Assembly (NCBI RefSeq): GCF_918797505.1
Contig: NC_092793.1
Span: 42,210,243-42,274,242, forward strand
DNA length: 64,000 nt
Reading direction: 5' to 3'
Source: Bemisia tabaci
Lineage: Eukaryota > Arthropoda > Insecta > Hemiptera > Aleyrodidae
Each line of letters starts with the position of its first letter. Within the stretch, counting starts at the first letter, position 1. A program made the position numbers and the translations under genes. Under the pieces are notes generated by a model, which had not been told where the DNA came from, ran no database searches, and was given only the letters and a program-made list of their open reading frames with translations. Positions 47,671 through 59,278 of this stretch are shown here, one piece after another.

Positions 47671-48351
47671 AGTGTCGCTGCCACTCCGCCACGGACGCTC
47701 GCGTGGGGGAGGAGGCTAATTTAGCACTAATAAACGTCCTCAGATCTGGTTCAATGATTAGAAGCAATGATATTCTTGCAATTCTGTACAACATTCAGTT
47801 TCTCAATGAAGGATACAAAAATAATATAAAGTAGATCAAGTTTTGGAGAGAGAGGAGTACGAACAACACATGAAAAAAATAAAATAAAATATGGACGGAT
47901 GAATAGTTATTAAAAATGAAAATATTAAAAACGAAATAAGATAAATAAATAGGTAATATAAATTGATGAAAAATGGATAATATAATAATTTATCAAATTA
48001 ATAATTCATTAATAATTTATTATAATATATTATAACATATATCATATTTATTTTATTATGATTTATCATATTAATAATATAAATTCGTAATATTATTGAA
48101 TAATTTTTATAATGACTGCCTGGTCCCATCTTAATCAAGCAACATTCCTTTGACTTTAAGCCGCAGATTTAAATGAAATTTTATTCAATGCACAAATGAG
48201 TTTCGAACGTAAGATAAATAAAAAGAAAAGTCTAAAGGAAAATTTACTCCCGGAAAAAATATCGACATGGATTTCAAAAATTAATAAGGCCACAAAAGTA
48301 TGAATAGGAAAATCATATTTGAACATATCTGTAAATCAACACATACAATAT

Positions 48352-48488
48352 GGATTACATTTTGCAATAAAGAACCACTATTTCTGGCTCATTTGAGAAA
48401 CAACATATGTGCCATTGATTTCCCTATGAAGATACGTGCTTTTATGAGAGAGCCAGAGATAGTGGTTCCTTATTGCAAAATGTAATCC
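48352..48488. mobile_element. Family D MITE, copy 2 (137 bp), nested in family B
   Basis: GGATTACATTTTGCAATAAAG is mirrored at the right end, with a 4-bp duplication ATAT on both sides. It is largely self-complementary. Confidence 0.88.
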
Positions 48489-49063
48489 ATATAATAAGAC
48501 GCCATCCGAACGTTTCCGAATTTCTCCGAATATATACTGAAAGTTCGATGCGAATAACCGAATGATCGGTTTCCGTGACCTTAAAAGTTCGGTAAAACCT
48601 TACCGAACTCGGTTGGTCGTGTGTTCCAAACGCCGTAATGCCCTTTGGTTCACAAAACCCAATACTTAGGTTTGTGCCACCGAACAACCGTATACCGAAG
48701 GGTTCGGTAAAAATCACCGAACTTTTTTTTTTTAGTGCAATGATATCAGTATGTTCCCATGATGCGACAGATACCAACTTTCCATCAACTCTTTATCATC
48801 ATGGTAAGAAAGTCCAAATTGATATCATCATGTTAACATATACTTGTGCAATGTTGTTAACAACTTTTTTTTTAATCATGTTTATATCATATTGGGACTT
48901 GCCATATTGCTAGCATGTTGGTATCGTGTTTGTCTTTTACCCCAAGTGTTGATATCATGTTGATACCACGTTGACATCATCATGATACCAACATGAGCGT
49001 TTTAGATCCTGTTGGTAATAACATGGTCTCAACATGTTACCAACATGGTCATTTTTAGCAGGG

Positions 49064-50826
49064 ACAGTTTTATGCACAAGACACTTGCCCTCAAAGCAGC
49101 GTATACTGACCATTTTTCAGTTGGGACACTAGATGATTGCCAGGATGCCGGGATTTTTGACGTCGCACGTCGCGGCAACCGTGTTTTATGGCCTATCAGT
49201 CTAGGTTGGAGCGAAAAAACATTTTTTTCGAAATCTGATGGCGGGTAGTGAAAGGAAGTTGCCTTTTATAGCAGCAAATGGACGAGAAGAAAAATCCTGG
49301 ATCCATAGGACAACAATTTCGTCGAAAACATGAGGGTCGAATTTTTAAAATCTCAAGTTTTCGTTTATTTTACCGTGTTTTTTAATAAGATAATTTCTAA
49401 ATGATTAAAAAGACACAGCTGATACGTACCGTACATGTAAAAAAACTGACTTATCAGTAATGGTTTTGTCGAGAAGACTTCAGCGAACAATTTGATGGCA
49501 ATTTTGAAACTCCTGACTCCGTCTTTCATCCATAATTTTAGTCAGGGTATCGATTTTAGTGGTCGAAAAATTGAAATATCGATATAAAATATCGTTTTTT
49601 GCGATTCTTTGTAAAAAAAAAACAAACTATTTTTTGTGTATAGCCCAAGAAATTTTGATTCATCGATAGGTACAAGTCTTCGATAAATCAAAATTTTAAC
49701 ATCTAAAATAGTTTCCTCGTGAAAAAATACATACAGCGACGGGTTGACACCTGCATAAAGTAATTAGAAATGTCGACAACTAAGGTACGATTCGTACGGG
49801 TTTCCAAAGTGAATTCGCTGAAGAGTCATTCCACGCGAAATCGTCCAGGGACTGTTGCTTGACCGACCCTGAGGTTTTTCTTTTTTATAATTTGGTTATT
49901 TGTTAGTTCATCCAATAGAAGCACAGGAACTACTTTTTCAAATTTTTTGAACACCCTGGTATCCGTGGCGGTTTTGTACAGTTGAGGTTTTCAGCTGAAT
50001 TTCGATAAAATTGGCCTTCAAGGAACCGGGCGTATCTCCAGTTCTGTTTGATTCACGGAATTGAAACAAAACTGACGTAGGTAATACAACTTTTTATGAT
50101 CTACTTTTCTAAAATTTCTGTATTTTTAAGGGAAAAGAAGTTAATTTTGGACTGAATCGAGATGTATGTGGACTGCGAAACGGTGAAATCCTCTATTTTA
50201 AGGATTTTTTTAAAGAGACGAGAAAAGTTTGAGACCTGAATTTTTCGTTGATTACCATGCAATAAGAGAGTACGCAAAAAAAATTTCTGCAAGATGCGGT
50301 TTGTTGTTTTGTACAATGACACTTTATCTCTCGTTCATGTGTTAAAAAGCTCTGAAAAGGACAATACCGAGAACTCAATTTCATTAACGGAACACGCTCT
50401 AAAAATCTGAAAACTGAAGGCAAATGTTTCCATGAAGGCCGACTTTATCGGAATTCAGCTGAAGACATCAAATCTATAAGGCCTAGTACATTACCAAATA
50501 CAGGGATTTTGGGTCTACAGAGCCAAGCAAAATCCGGTGCGTCTCTCCTACATTCGATGATTATAAAATGATTATATTAATATTTAATTATCGAATCCAC
50601 GCTGAAACTGGTGCGGCCTCTAAATATCGTCGAATCAGCCTGAAGTTTCTCAGGAATCAGTTTTTTGCCATTTCGAACCGATTTGGGTCCCGTCAAAATT
50701 TCAGATCCTCGATTTTTTGAAACACCCTAGAGATCCCCTGTCATTCCCTTCGAAGCATAGGGGCTTCCCTCTCCATTCCCCAGGGAAAATGTTTGTCAGG
50801 GTATAAGTTGTAAAGCATCGAAAGTA
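49064..50826. other. Unassigned stretch
   Basis: A ~100 bp segment near 49435-49535 matches 30060-30160. GATTTTGCATAA-type frames are short and give no domain. No gene is supported. Confidence 0.4.
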
Positions 50827-52153
50827 CCCACATAGCACAAAATCTTATGTCAAAACTGTTACATATCGTTGGATGTTGACTTGATATCACCAACACTAAT
50901 GCAGTATGATATTAAGATTGTCGGATAAAAGGTATACCGCGTCAGCATTAATTTAACACTGATACCTTCAATTTATCAAACAACAGTATTGAATCAATGC
51001 TGACGAGGTAAAAAAATAACCCCCCCCCCCCCCCAAAAAAAAAAAAAAAAAAAAAACACGAAAAAAAAAAAATACAGGAAGAAAAAGAAGCCTAAGAAAA
51101 CACGGTGTTAATCAAAGTTATGATGAAAGTCGAGCCGCGCACTGACGTAATGCATGCTATAACAGCCTTAACAAGCGTGATTTTAACCCATTCACCATCA
51201 ACTCTCTGTGACTCAGTGACAGAGTGCTGGGCTGTCACATCCGCGGTTCGGGTTCAAGTCCACCCGAGGGCGTCCGGGTATTTTACGCTACTAAACGTCG
51301 CAGGAATTTAAGTAAGTGGTTTATAATATTCAATACTTGTATACTTGTGTAATTCATGTTTCAAATGTAATAGATGTGCAGTACTATGAAAATGACGGTC
51401 ATCGTCTGAACTTTCATATCTACTTGGCAGAGTGCGCTGAGTGTACAGACGTGTATACAGAAGCAAATAGTGCCGTTAATCGTTGATAGAGGGCGCATGG
51501 TATTAATGGGTAAACATTCCGATAAAATATTTTTAAAATATTTTCAAAATAACTTCGGTAAAATATTTTTTAAATATTTAAATGGTGGGAATATTAATAT
51601 TTTAAAAATATTTTGAAAATATTTTTGTGCTATCTGGGAAAACAATGTTTCTTTAAGTGCAATTTTATAACCTCAGCTTTTAAAAAGCTGGTGCTGTAAA
51701 ATAGCATCCACAGAAATGCTGGTATTCTTTCTAAACTGGAAATAAGAGTAAAAATTTTGAAATACCACAATGCGGTTTTGTATTTTTGCGCCCAAGCCAT
51801 TTACCTATGCCTTCTTACAGTAACATCAAGGTTACTGCAATATCATCAATATTATACGAAGAACAAACTAGTATTGCATACGTATTGTCATTGTCAAGGT
51901 AGTATTGCATACATATTGTCAGTGTCCTGCAGTGTTCTGATGACCTTGTCATAACCCTGATTTCCATATGAAATCAACCTTTTCGGTCAATACTGTGACG
52001 ATATTTTGACTGCTCCAAATCAGTGACTAATAAATACTGACAAAGTCGCTTGATATAATATTAAATCAGGATACATCAGCATTATATAATTACTGACACC
52101 ACTGACGTGTCAGTGCTATTGTAGTATTATATCAATATTCTGTGCTATGTGGG
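50827..52153. mobile_element. TIR element with CCCACATAGCACA ends (1327 bp)
   Basis: CCCACATAGCACA at the left is mirrored by TGTGCTATGTGGG at the right. Subterminal regions repeat CAATATTGATATCA- and ACTGACA-like motifs. The interior has a poly-C/poly-A tract near 51018-51075 and a tRNA-like sequence. The outer flanks (GTA, AGA) give no clear duplication. Confidence 0.75.
51200..51270 (+). other. tRNA-derived sequence
   Basis: TGACTCAGTGACAGAGTGC resembles an A box region. CGGGTTCAAGTCCACCCG is a perfect T arm with a B box. The following TCCGGGTATTTTACGC is shared with the tRNA-like sequences at 21300 and 57400, which indicates one SINE-like family. Confidence 0.6.
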
Positions 52154-52370
52154 AGATAAAGACGCAGTTTTCTGTAGCACTGTATCCGTTCCCAACTTCG
52201 GTGACGTCTTTGCAGGACACTGTAAGGTCCTGTATACGTTTCCCATGAATATAGTTCTGTGATGCTCCGCTGTACATGGTGAGCTGCAGTCATAAATGTT
52301 CCTGTGGCATTTTCCCTGAAGTTCTATGATGATCCACGAGACACCGTGAGAGGTCCCACGAGAGAACATA

Positions 52371-53641
52371 CAGGGTTATCCAAAAGTCACCTACCACCCC
52401 TGTAACTTGTTTCCTAACTGAGATAGAAGCTTGAAACTTTGGGAATGTTCCTCGGTTTAAGGTAGCAACTTTTTGGTCCCCCCAAAATTTTGGGGGGTGG
52501 GGGCTAACTTTTTTTTTTTCAAATGGAAACCCCCCTTTTGTGACACCTCATTCGAAAGATAATAAAAAAAGAAAAATTTTGGCGCAAACCGCAGGTCAAA
52601 AAGTTGATTTTTGACAAAATGGCGGCCGGTCAGAGTTCAAAATGGCGGAAATTTGGCATCTCCGTTTTTAATCGGCGGATTGGTCTGAAACTCAGAATCC
52701 TGATGTTTTTCAGTACGAGAAAAACGATTCTGGCATTAGTTTTCCAGAAATATCAGTCCTTTTCAAAATGGCGGCAGTTAAAATGACGACTTAGAGCAGG
52801 AAGTGGATATTTAGGCTGCTCATCGTCGGATTTGTATGAGACTTGGTATCCGGGGGCATTTCAGCGCGAGAAGAACGAATCTTTCATTGGATTTTTTAAG
52901 TTTTTAAAAACTTCAAAATAGCGGGAAAAATGCGTATGGCGATGGTGGATGTGGATGTTCCGTTATTTTTCCGCCACCATTTTGACGATATTCAATGTTT
53001 CAAAAATCAAATGAAAGATTAATTTTTTTCGAGCCAAAAACCACCAGAGTATTGACTGTTGTGCAAATCCATCGGTGAACAGCCGTGATATGGATTTTCC
53101 GTCATTTTTTCCCCGCCATATTAAAGTTCTTAAAGCATTCAAAAATCTTATGAAAGATTCGTTCTTCTCGTGCTGAAATACCCCCGGATACCAAATCTCA
53201 TACAAATCCGACGATAAGCAGCCTAAATATCCACTTCCTGCTCTAAGCCGTCATTTTAACCGCCGCCATTTTGAAAAGGACTGATATTTCTGGAAAACTA
53301 ATGCCAGAATCGTTTTTCTCGTCCTAAAAAACATCAGGATTCTGAGTTTCAGACCAATCCGCCGATTAAAAACGGAGATGCCAAATTTCCGCCATTTTGT
53401 CAAAAATCAACATTTTGACCTGCGGTTTGCGCCAAAATTTTTCTTTTTTTATTATCTTTCGAATAAGGTGTCACAAAAGGGGGGTTTCCATTTGAAAAAA
53501 AAAGTTAGCTCCCACCCCCCAAAATTTTGGGGGGACCAAAAAGTTGCTACCTTAAACCGAGGAACATTCCCACAGTTTCAAACTTCTATGTCAATTAGGA
53601 AAAAAGTTACAGGGGTGGTAGGTGACTTTTGGATAACCCTG
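52371..53641. mobile_element. Fold-back palindrome F4 (1271 bp)
   Basis: CAGGGTTATCCAAAAGTCACC is mirrored at the right end, with TA on both flanks. The arms include AAAATGGCGGCCGGTCAGAG and the shared text GGTTTGCGCCAAAATTTTTC. Arm pairs match over ~600 bp with few differences. It sits inside a region of CATGTG/CCCATGGGA repeats that continues on both sides. Confidence 0.88.
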
Positions 53642-54625
53642 TATGAGTCACATGTACACTCCCATGGGAGAACACGGGTCACATGTCGGCTCCCAGGGGA
53701 GCACATGTGGTGTCTTGTCATTCCCTGAGGGAGCACGTACATGTGATGTCGTGGGTAATGTTGCATCGTGTCAACAAACCCAAAATCTGATCATGTAGTC
53801 AACAATTGTTGACGCCGTGCTCTGGAAGTAAAACGAAAAAATGGGCCCTGAGCATGTTTTTTTTTATTTTTTTATTTTTTTTTTTATTTGCACAAAATAA
53901 ATATCACTTGTACAGAGGATGCATTTAGACATATAAAGTCTTTAAAATGCTTATTTTTAAATTAGCTTATAAAATTCTAGCTATTACCTTAGATTTTACA
54001 TATTGTATACTACCTAAAATTATCTGGAGTAAAAATAAAACATATTTATTATAAAATAAAAATGTCTTTTCATTTTAAATGAAATACGACGGGCTGACTC
54101 GTCCTAAAATCAATTGTCTCCTGACAAGTCCATAGAGCAATAGGAGGCGCTCAAGATTTTATTTATAGAGTACCCTGAGCATGGTGTTAACGATCACGGT
54201 ATTAACAGACAGAAAAATATCTTCCTCACTAGTAAAATTAAAAAAATTAAGTCTACAGGAGAAGTTTGGGTCACGTTTAGTTAGAGTAAGTTAGGCCAGG
54301 TAAGGTTCTAAGTGGGTAAGGTAAGATCGGAGAAAGATTGGTTGAGTGAAGTAGGGTTACTTGTAAAGTAAAGTTAGGTTAGGTTAGGTCAGGTCAGGTC
54401 AGGCTAGGCTAGAGTAAATGACACAAGAGAAATAAGACTTAAAATTTAAGTTTTGTTGACACCGTGATCGTTGACACCATGATTATCTTTCATAGGAGTC
54501 AGAATTTTTATTTTTTGATGATCATGGTGTCAACAATAGGTACTTAGAAAAACTGTTGGTTGACATCATGATCATTGACACCGTGCTACGTAATCATGTC
54601 GTGCGTCATTCCCCTGGGAGCATAT
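53642..54625. repeat. Subterminal-type repeat region: CCCTGGGAGCACATG and GTTGACACCATGATC motifs
   Basis: TCATTCCCCTGGGAGCACATGTGATC-like motifs recur at 53650-53760, 54600-54625 and 54885-54945. GTTGACACCGTGATC/CATGGTGTCAAC motifs recur at 53800-53840 and 54450-54590. They look like ends of two further nested TIR elements whose exact termini are not resolved. The middle, 53860-54170, is AT-rich. Confidence 0.55.
54374..54412 (+). repeat. Short (TTAGG)n-like run
   Basis: Three TTAGG units are followed by three TCAGG and two CTAGG-like units. TTAGG is the usual insect telomere repeat. The run is short and degenerate, so it is an interstitial remnant at most. Confidence 0.6.
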
Positions 54626-54878
54626 CGACGGTGAAACTACCAAACCACGTATCTCGGTTTGCGACGTCGCAGACTTCCTGTCATACTTTATTTTTTAAAT
54701 GAAAAACTACTTAACATCCAGTCTTGAAAATTTCTGTGATTTTTCCTCTTTCTGCGGAGAAAATTCCGTGAAAATTTCAAGGAATGATATTGATTTGGTC
54801 TACTTCAAAAAAATAAAATGTGAGCGTAGATTTTTAAACACCGCAAACGAGATACGTGGTTTGGTAGTTTCACCGTCG
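54626..54878. mobile_element. Family E MITE, copy 2 (253 bp)
   Basis: CGACGGTGAAACTACCAAAC is mirrored by GTTTGGTAGTTTCACCGTCG, with ATAT duplicated on both sides. It is inverted relative to 38215-38467. Confidence 0.92.
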
Positions 54879-54944
54879 ATATGTGATCACGTTTCATTCC
54901 CCTTGGAGCACATGTGATCACGTGTCATTTCCCTGGGGAAATTG

Positions 54945-55260
54945 TTGGCAGGGAGAGCGATATAGGCGATATGAAAATATTACAGCTGAGGATCATAATC
55001 TTAATCTTAGGATTTTGTATCGCCCCTACGCTGGCTACCTATAGAAAGTCGTATCGCCTTTACAGCCGGACTGTAAGATTTCTATCGCTCAAACAGCCGA
55101 GCTGTAGAAGCTCTACCTATCGCGGGCAATCAAGAGGCGTATCGCCAGCGATAGAGCGACCTATCGTCGCTACTGTCACTGTCAGCGATAGAAAGGCCGA
55201 TCGTCGCTACTGCTTGGCGATTGAGTCGCTGGCAGCAGCTGCGGTAAGCCTCTATATTAT
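54945..55260. repeat. CGATAG/CTATCG-reiterated stretch
   Basis: CTATCGC, GCGATAG and CAGCCGNNCTGTA motifs recur many times in both orientations. The stretch looks like the subterminal part of another TIR family. The 151-residue frame overlapping it is repeat-derived. Confidence 0.55.
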
Positions 55261-55281
55261 GTACTGTTGCTCAGCAAAGTT

Positions 55282-55422
55282 GGACTGCATTTTGCAATTT
55301 AGAACTATAAATTCTGGCTCTCCTGAAAAAACACTTATGTGCTTAGGAAAACTAATGGCACATACGTAGTTTTTGAACCGGGCTAGAATTTATAGTTCCA
55401 AATTGCAGAATGTACCTAGTCC
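55282..55422. mobile_element. Family D MITE, copy 3 (141 bp)
   Basis: The start GGACTGCATTTTGCAA and the end GCAGAATGTACCTAGTCC are flanked by AGTT on both sides. It is close in sequence to 26178-26311. Confidence 0.88.
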
Positions 55423-56114
55423 AGTTATCCCAGAAAAATCATAAATCTGGGAACTCCTTGAAAAATTTAAAAAAAAAATTGACATCCCAAGAAGAAGTGA
55501 TCGCGATAAATAGCGATTTTATCGGTTGGTTATTGCGATTATATCGGTGGCAGTACATCGAGATATTATCGCATTAAAAAATTGCGATGGATGACGATTA
55601 AATCGCTATACGCACCGCAATTTTTGGTTCGATAAAATCGCGATCAATTTTCGTCGATAAAATCGAGATGTAATCATCATTTATTGCGATTTTTATTTCG
55701 AAAATAGCACGATCAATTTTCGTCGATAAAATCGAGATTTAATCGTCATTTATCGCGATTTTTATTTCAAAAATATCGCGATAAATTGTCGGGCGATAAA
55801 ATCGCGATTTATCGCGATAAATTGTCGGACGATAAAAGCGCGATTCTATCGCGATAAATTGTCGGGCGATAGAAGTACGATTTTATCGCGATAAATAGCG
55901 ATTTTATCGGTTGGTTATTGCGATTATATCGGTGGCAGTACATCGAGATATTATCGCATTAAAAAATTGCGATGGATGATGATTAAATCGCTATACGCAC
56001 CGCAATTTTTGGTTCGATAAAATCGCGATCAATTTTCGTCGATAAAATCGAGATGTAATCATCATTTATTGCGATTTTTATTTCGAAAATAGCACGATTT
56101 TATCGCGATAAATT

Positions 56115-56371
56115 GGATTGCATTTTGCAAAAAGGAACCACTAGCATTGCAATGATGCTAAGATTGTGCAACTTCATCCTTTGCAATAAAATTGCGGAAA
56201 TCGTGAAAAACTATGAAATTTAGATGGTAATTTTTGTCTTAAATTCACAGTTTTTAGCGAGTAAAATAAAAACTGTTAATGGATAATCGGGGTTTTCCTC
56301 CAAGACAAAAGAAGTTGCACAATCTTAGCAACATTGCAATGCTAGTGGTTCCTTTTTGCAAAATGCAATCC
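56115..56371. mobile_element. Family D-related MITE, copy 4 (257 bp)
   Basis: GGATTGCATTTTGCAAAAAGG is mirrored at the right end. The 4-bp duplication AATT lies at 56111-56114 and 56372-56375. The host sequence GCGATAAATTGTCGG is seen uninterrupted nearby (for example near 55789 and 55851), which confirms the boundaries. Confidence 0.92.
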
Positions 56372-56603
56372 AATTGTCGGACGATAAAAGCGCGATTCTA
56401 TCGCAATAAATTGTCGGGCGATAGAAGTACGATTTAATCGCGATAAATTGTCGGGCGATAAAAGCGCTATTTCATCGCAATAAATGGTCGGGCGATAAAA
56501 GCGCGATTTTATCGCGACAGGATCGAGGTTAATCGCGCAGATTTTGATGATCCGCCGATAAAATCGCAATGAATAGCATTTTTTACGTTGAGAAATGCAA
56601 CTT

Positions 56604-57182
56604 CCCAAGTAGCAGTGATCGCGATAAATTGCGATTTAATTGGAGAATGTATCGCGATTTTATCGACGTCGCGATTTATTGCAATATTATCGGGAGAAAA
56701 ATCGCGATAAATTGCAACAAAATCGCGATATTATCGAACGCGATTTTATAGAGATAAAATTGCAATAAATTGCAATTTTTCATTAACGCATGAATGACGC
56801 ATATGAAAGATGCTTCTATTCCGCCGCCGCCGTTTTTACCGAGATCCGTTGGTAACTTAACCATCTCATTTTTTTTTATCAATTATTAGTATAATGTTAC
56901 AAAGACAGACTGGTAAGCTTACCTGAAAACCGGTATTTTTACTGATTTTTTCAGGTAAGAATGCCACTTTTATTGGTAATCAATCCCCGGTAACTTTACC
57001 ATTTTATCTCGGTAATTCTACCACAGTCGATAAAAACTATTGGCGTTTTTCCCAAGGTCCATCGGTAACTTTGCCATCTCACTATTATTGGTAATTTTAC
57101 AGAGACAGAATGATGAGATTACCAATAGAACCTTATTTTACCAACCGTATTTCAAGGTATGAAATAAAATACAGAGGAGGGA

Positions 57183-57231
<49 letters not shown>

Positions 57232-57722
57232 GTAAAAAATCGGTGTCAGTCAACGCAAAGACATAAGTTGTGAGGTTGCGAAGCGCCGATCCATGTATAA
57301 GAGGCTTCAATTCGCACACGCAAGTCATATAGCGGTCATAGCATAGTGACAATGTGCTGGCCTTCCACCGTAGCGATTGGGGTTCGAATCCCCGCGGAGG
57401 CTCCGGGGATTTTACGCTCGTCTTCGTCAAAGGACCTGACGGCTGAACCTAACGGCAATCGGCTGACAACTTTAACCCCTTTTTTTTGGCGATTTTATCA
57501 ATCGCTAGGATCATCAACATCTGAGCGATCATCCTCGATCTTATCGCGATAAAATCGCAATTTTTTCGGGCCGATAAAATCGCAATAAAATCGCGAAAAG
57601 ATCGAGGATAATCGCTCAAATGTTGATGATCCTAGCGATTTTATCGCCGATAAAATCGAGGATAATCGCGACTTTATCGGCGATAAAATCGCGATTTTTT
57701 CCGTTGAAAAATGCTACTTGGG
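56604..57722. mobile_element. Family C TIR element, copy 2
   Basis: It is nearly identical to 20504-21629, with the same TIRs, poly-A tract and tRNA-like core. It sits inside the right terminus of copy 3, with TT on both sides. Confidence 0.88.
57330..57404 (+). other. tRNA-like sequence, second copy
   Basis: It is the same as 21238-21312, with the B box GGTTCGAATCC near 57380. Confidence 0.6.
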
Positions 57723-57727
57723 TTGGG

Positions 57728-58052
57728 ATCTTCAGAAGTCCGCCTTTCGTACCTACAGAAAACGGAAACCCTCTTCGGGTCCTTCTAGAATCCAGCACTC
57801 ACATAAATGCCTAAGATCTAATTATTTGTATCAGCTTGGGGGAGGGGGTTGAATAATGAGAATATAAGCTCAATTTACGCAGGCGCACGTAAGCATATAA
57901 GCTCCAAGAGTTTTTTTTAGCAGGGTTTTGGAACCTACGGGCGGCTTTTTTTAGCAGGGTTTTGGAACCTATAGGCGGCTGCAGGTACAGCATTTTTAGG
58001 GCTGTGGGAATTTTCTACAGCCCGGACTGTGTTTTAAAATACTATACTTATA
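57728..58052. other. Short unassigned stretch
   Basis: TTTAGCAGGGTTTTGGAACCTA occurs twice, near 57918 and 57949. This recalls the AGCAGGG ends of families A and B, but no mirrored partner is found. CTACAGCCCGGACTGTG near 58013 resembles motifs at 55060. Confidence 0.45.
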
Positions 58053-59230
58053 CAGGGTTATCCAGAAGTCCGGGACCCCCCTTATAACTTTTGAACAAAA
58101 AATGCTAGAGATTTGAAATTTGGGGAATGTTCCTAGGTCAAAGAGAACTACTTTTTGGCGTACCCAAAATTTTGGGGGGCGCCCCCCCCTGAGGGGGGCG
58201 GACCCTAACTTTTTTTTTTCAAATGGGAACCCCTATCTTGTGATACATCATTCGAAAGGGCTTGAAAAAAGAAAACTTTTGGCGCAACCCGATTGTCGAT
58301 ACCTCAATTTTTAACAAAATGGCGGCCAAAAAATGGCGGAAATGCGTTTTTTGGTTATTTACCGACGTATTCGCTTGAAACTTGGTTTCCACAGGTTTTC
58401 GGGCACGAAAAAAACAAATACGATATTGGATTTTCAAAATACCCGAGCTTTTCCAAGATGACGGCCGAAAAATGGCGGGAAAATAAGTTTAAATTGGAAT
58501 GTGTCAGATTTCCTGTGCGTTGCTCTCAGCCAGTTGAAAATCGTGTTTCCTGATTTGTCATTTCAACTACCCAGGACTCACCACGGGGAGGTGGCTACGC
58601 GTCGAGTCCCACCCGTGCCTCCCCTTCCGCCCGACCACTGAGGCACATTTCAATAGCGTTCGCTAAAACGCGGGACTCGACGCGTAGCCACCTCCCCGTG
58701 GTGAGTCCTGGGTAGTTGAAATGACAAATCAGGAAACACGATTTTCAACTGGCTGAGAGCAACGCACAGGAAATCTGACACATTCCAATTTAAACTTATT
58801 TTCCCGCCATTTTTCGGCCGTCATCTTGGAAAAGCTCGGGTATTTTGAAAATCCAATATCGTATTTGTTTTTTTCGTGCCCGAAAACCTGTGGAAACCAA
58901 GTTTCAAGCGAATACGTCGGTAAATAACCAAAAAACGCATTTCCGCCATTTTTTGGCCGCCATTTTGTTAAAAATTGAGGTATCGACAATCGGTTTGCGC
59001 CAAAAGTTTTCTTTTCTTAAGCCCTTTCGAATGATGTATCACAAGATAGGGGTTCCCATTTGAAAAAAAAAGTTAGGGTCCGCCCCCCCCTCAGGGGGGG
59101 GCGCCCCCCAAAATTTTGGGTACGCCAAAAAGTAGTTCTCTTTGACCTAGGAATATTCCCCAAATTTCAAATCTCTAGCATTTTTTGTTCCAAAGTTATA
59201 AGGGGGGTCCCGGACTTCTGGATAACCCTG
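58053..59230. mobile_element. Fold-back palindrome F5 (1178 bp)
   Basis: CAGGGTTATCCAGAAGTCCG mirrors its complement ending CCCTG at 59230. TATA-like TA flanks both sides. Arms are ~560 bp with very few mismatches. AAAATGGCGGCC is present in each arm. The identical 86- and 72-residue frames in opposite arms are palindrome artefacts. Confidence 0.9.
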
Positions 59231-59278
59231 TATAGCCGGCTGTATAATTTGGTATCCAGCTTTTTTTTTTACCAGGGT

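Larger units (their letters stand above)
47320..49063. mobile_element. Family B TIR element (CCCTGCTAAAAATG ends, ACATGTTGGTAACA repeats)
   Basis: The left end CCCTGCTAAAAATGACCATG mirrors CATGGTCATTTTTAGCAGGG at the right. Both subterminal regions are packed with ACATGTTGGTAACA and TGATATCAACATG motifs. The outer 14 bp equal those of family A, but the subterminal motif differs completely. The flanks (ACAA and ACAG) give no clean duplication. The interior has a 5S-like sequence, an AT-rich block (47880-48110), a TTCGGTAAAA-rich patch (48510-48730) and a nested MITE. Confidence 0.85.
55486..57727. mobile_element. Family C element, copy 3, containing two nested insertions
   Basis: The left end is CCCAAGAAGAAGTGATCGCG. 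The right end, ATGCAACTTGGG, is split by family C copy 2, with GGG at 57725-57727 completing it. AT lies on both outer flanks. The interior has long blocks of CGATAAAATCGCGAT motifs, including a ~420 bp internal direct duplication (55500-55690 region recurring at 55895-56100). A family D MITE is also nested. Confidence 0.75.

Noticed and set aside
54914..55369. 151-residue open frame on the plus strand
   Set aside because: It overlaps reiterated CGATAG motifs and a family D MITE, so it is a repeat reading with no domain.
58293..58989. Identical frames in opposite orientation around 58300 and 58900
   Set aside because: They are mirror readings of the two arms of fold-back F5, not a gene pair.
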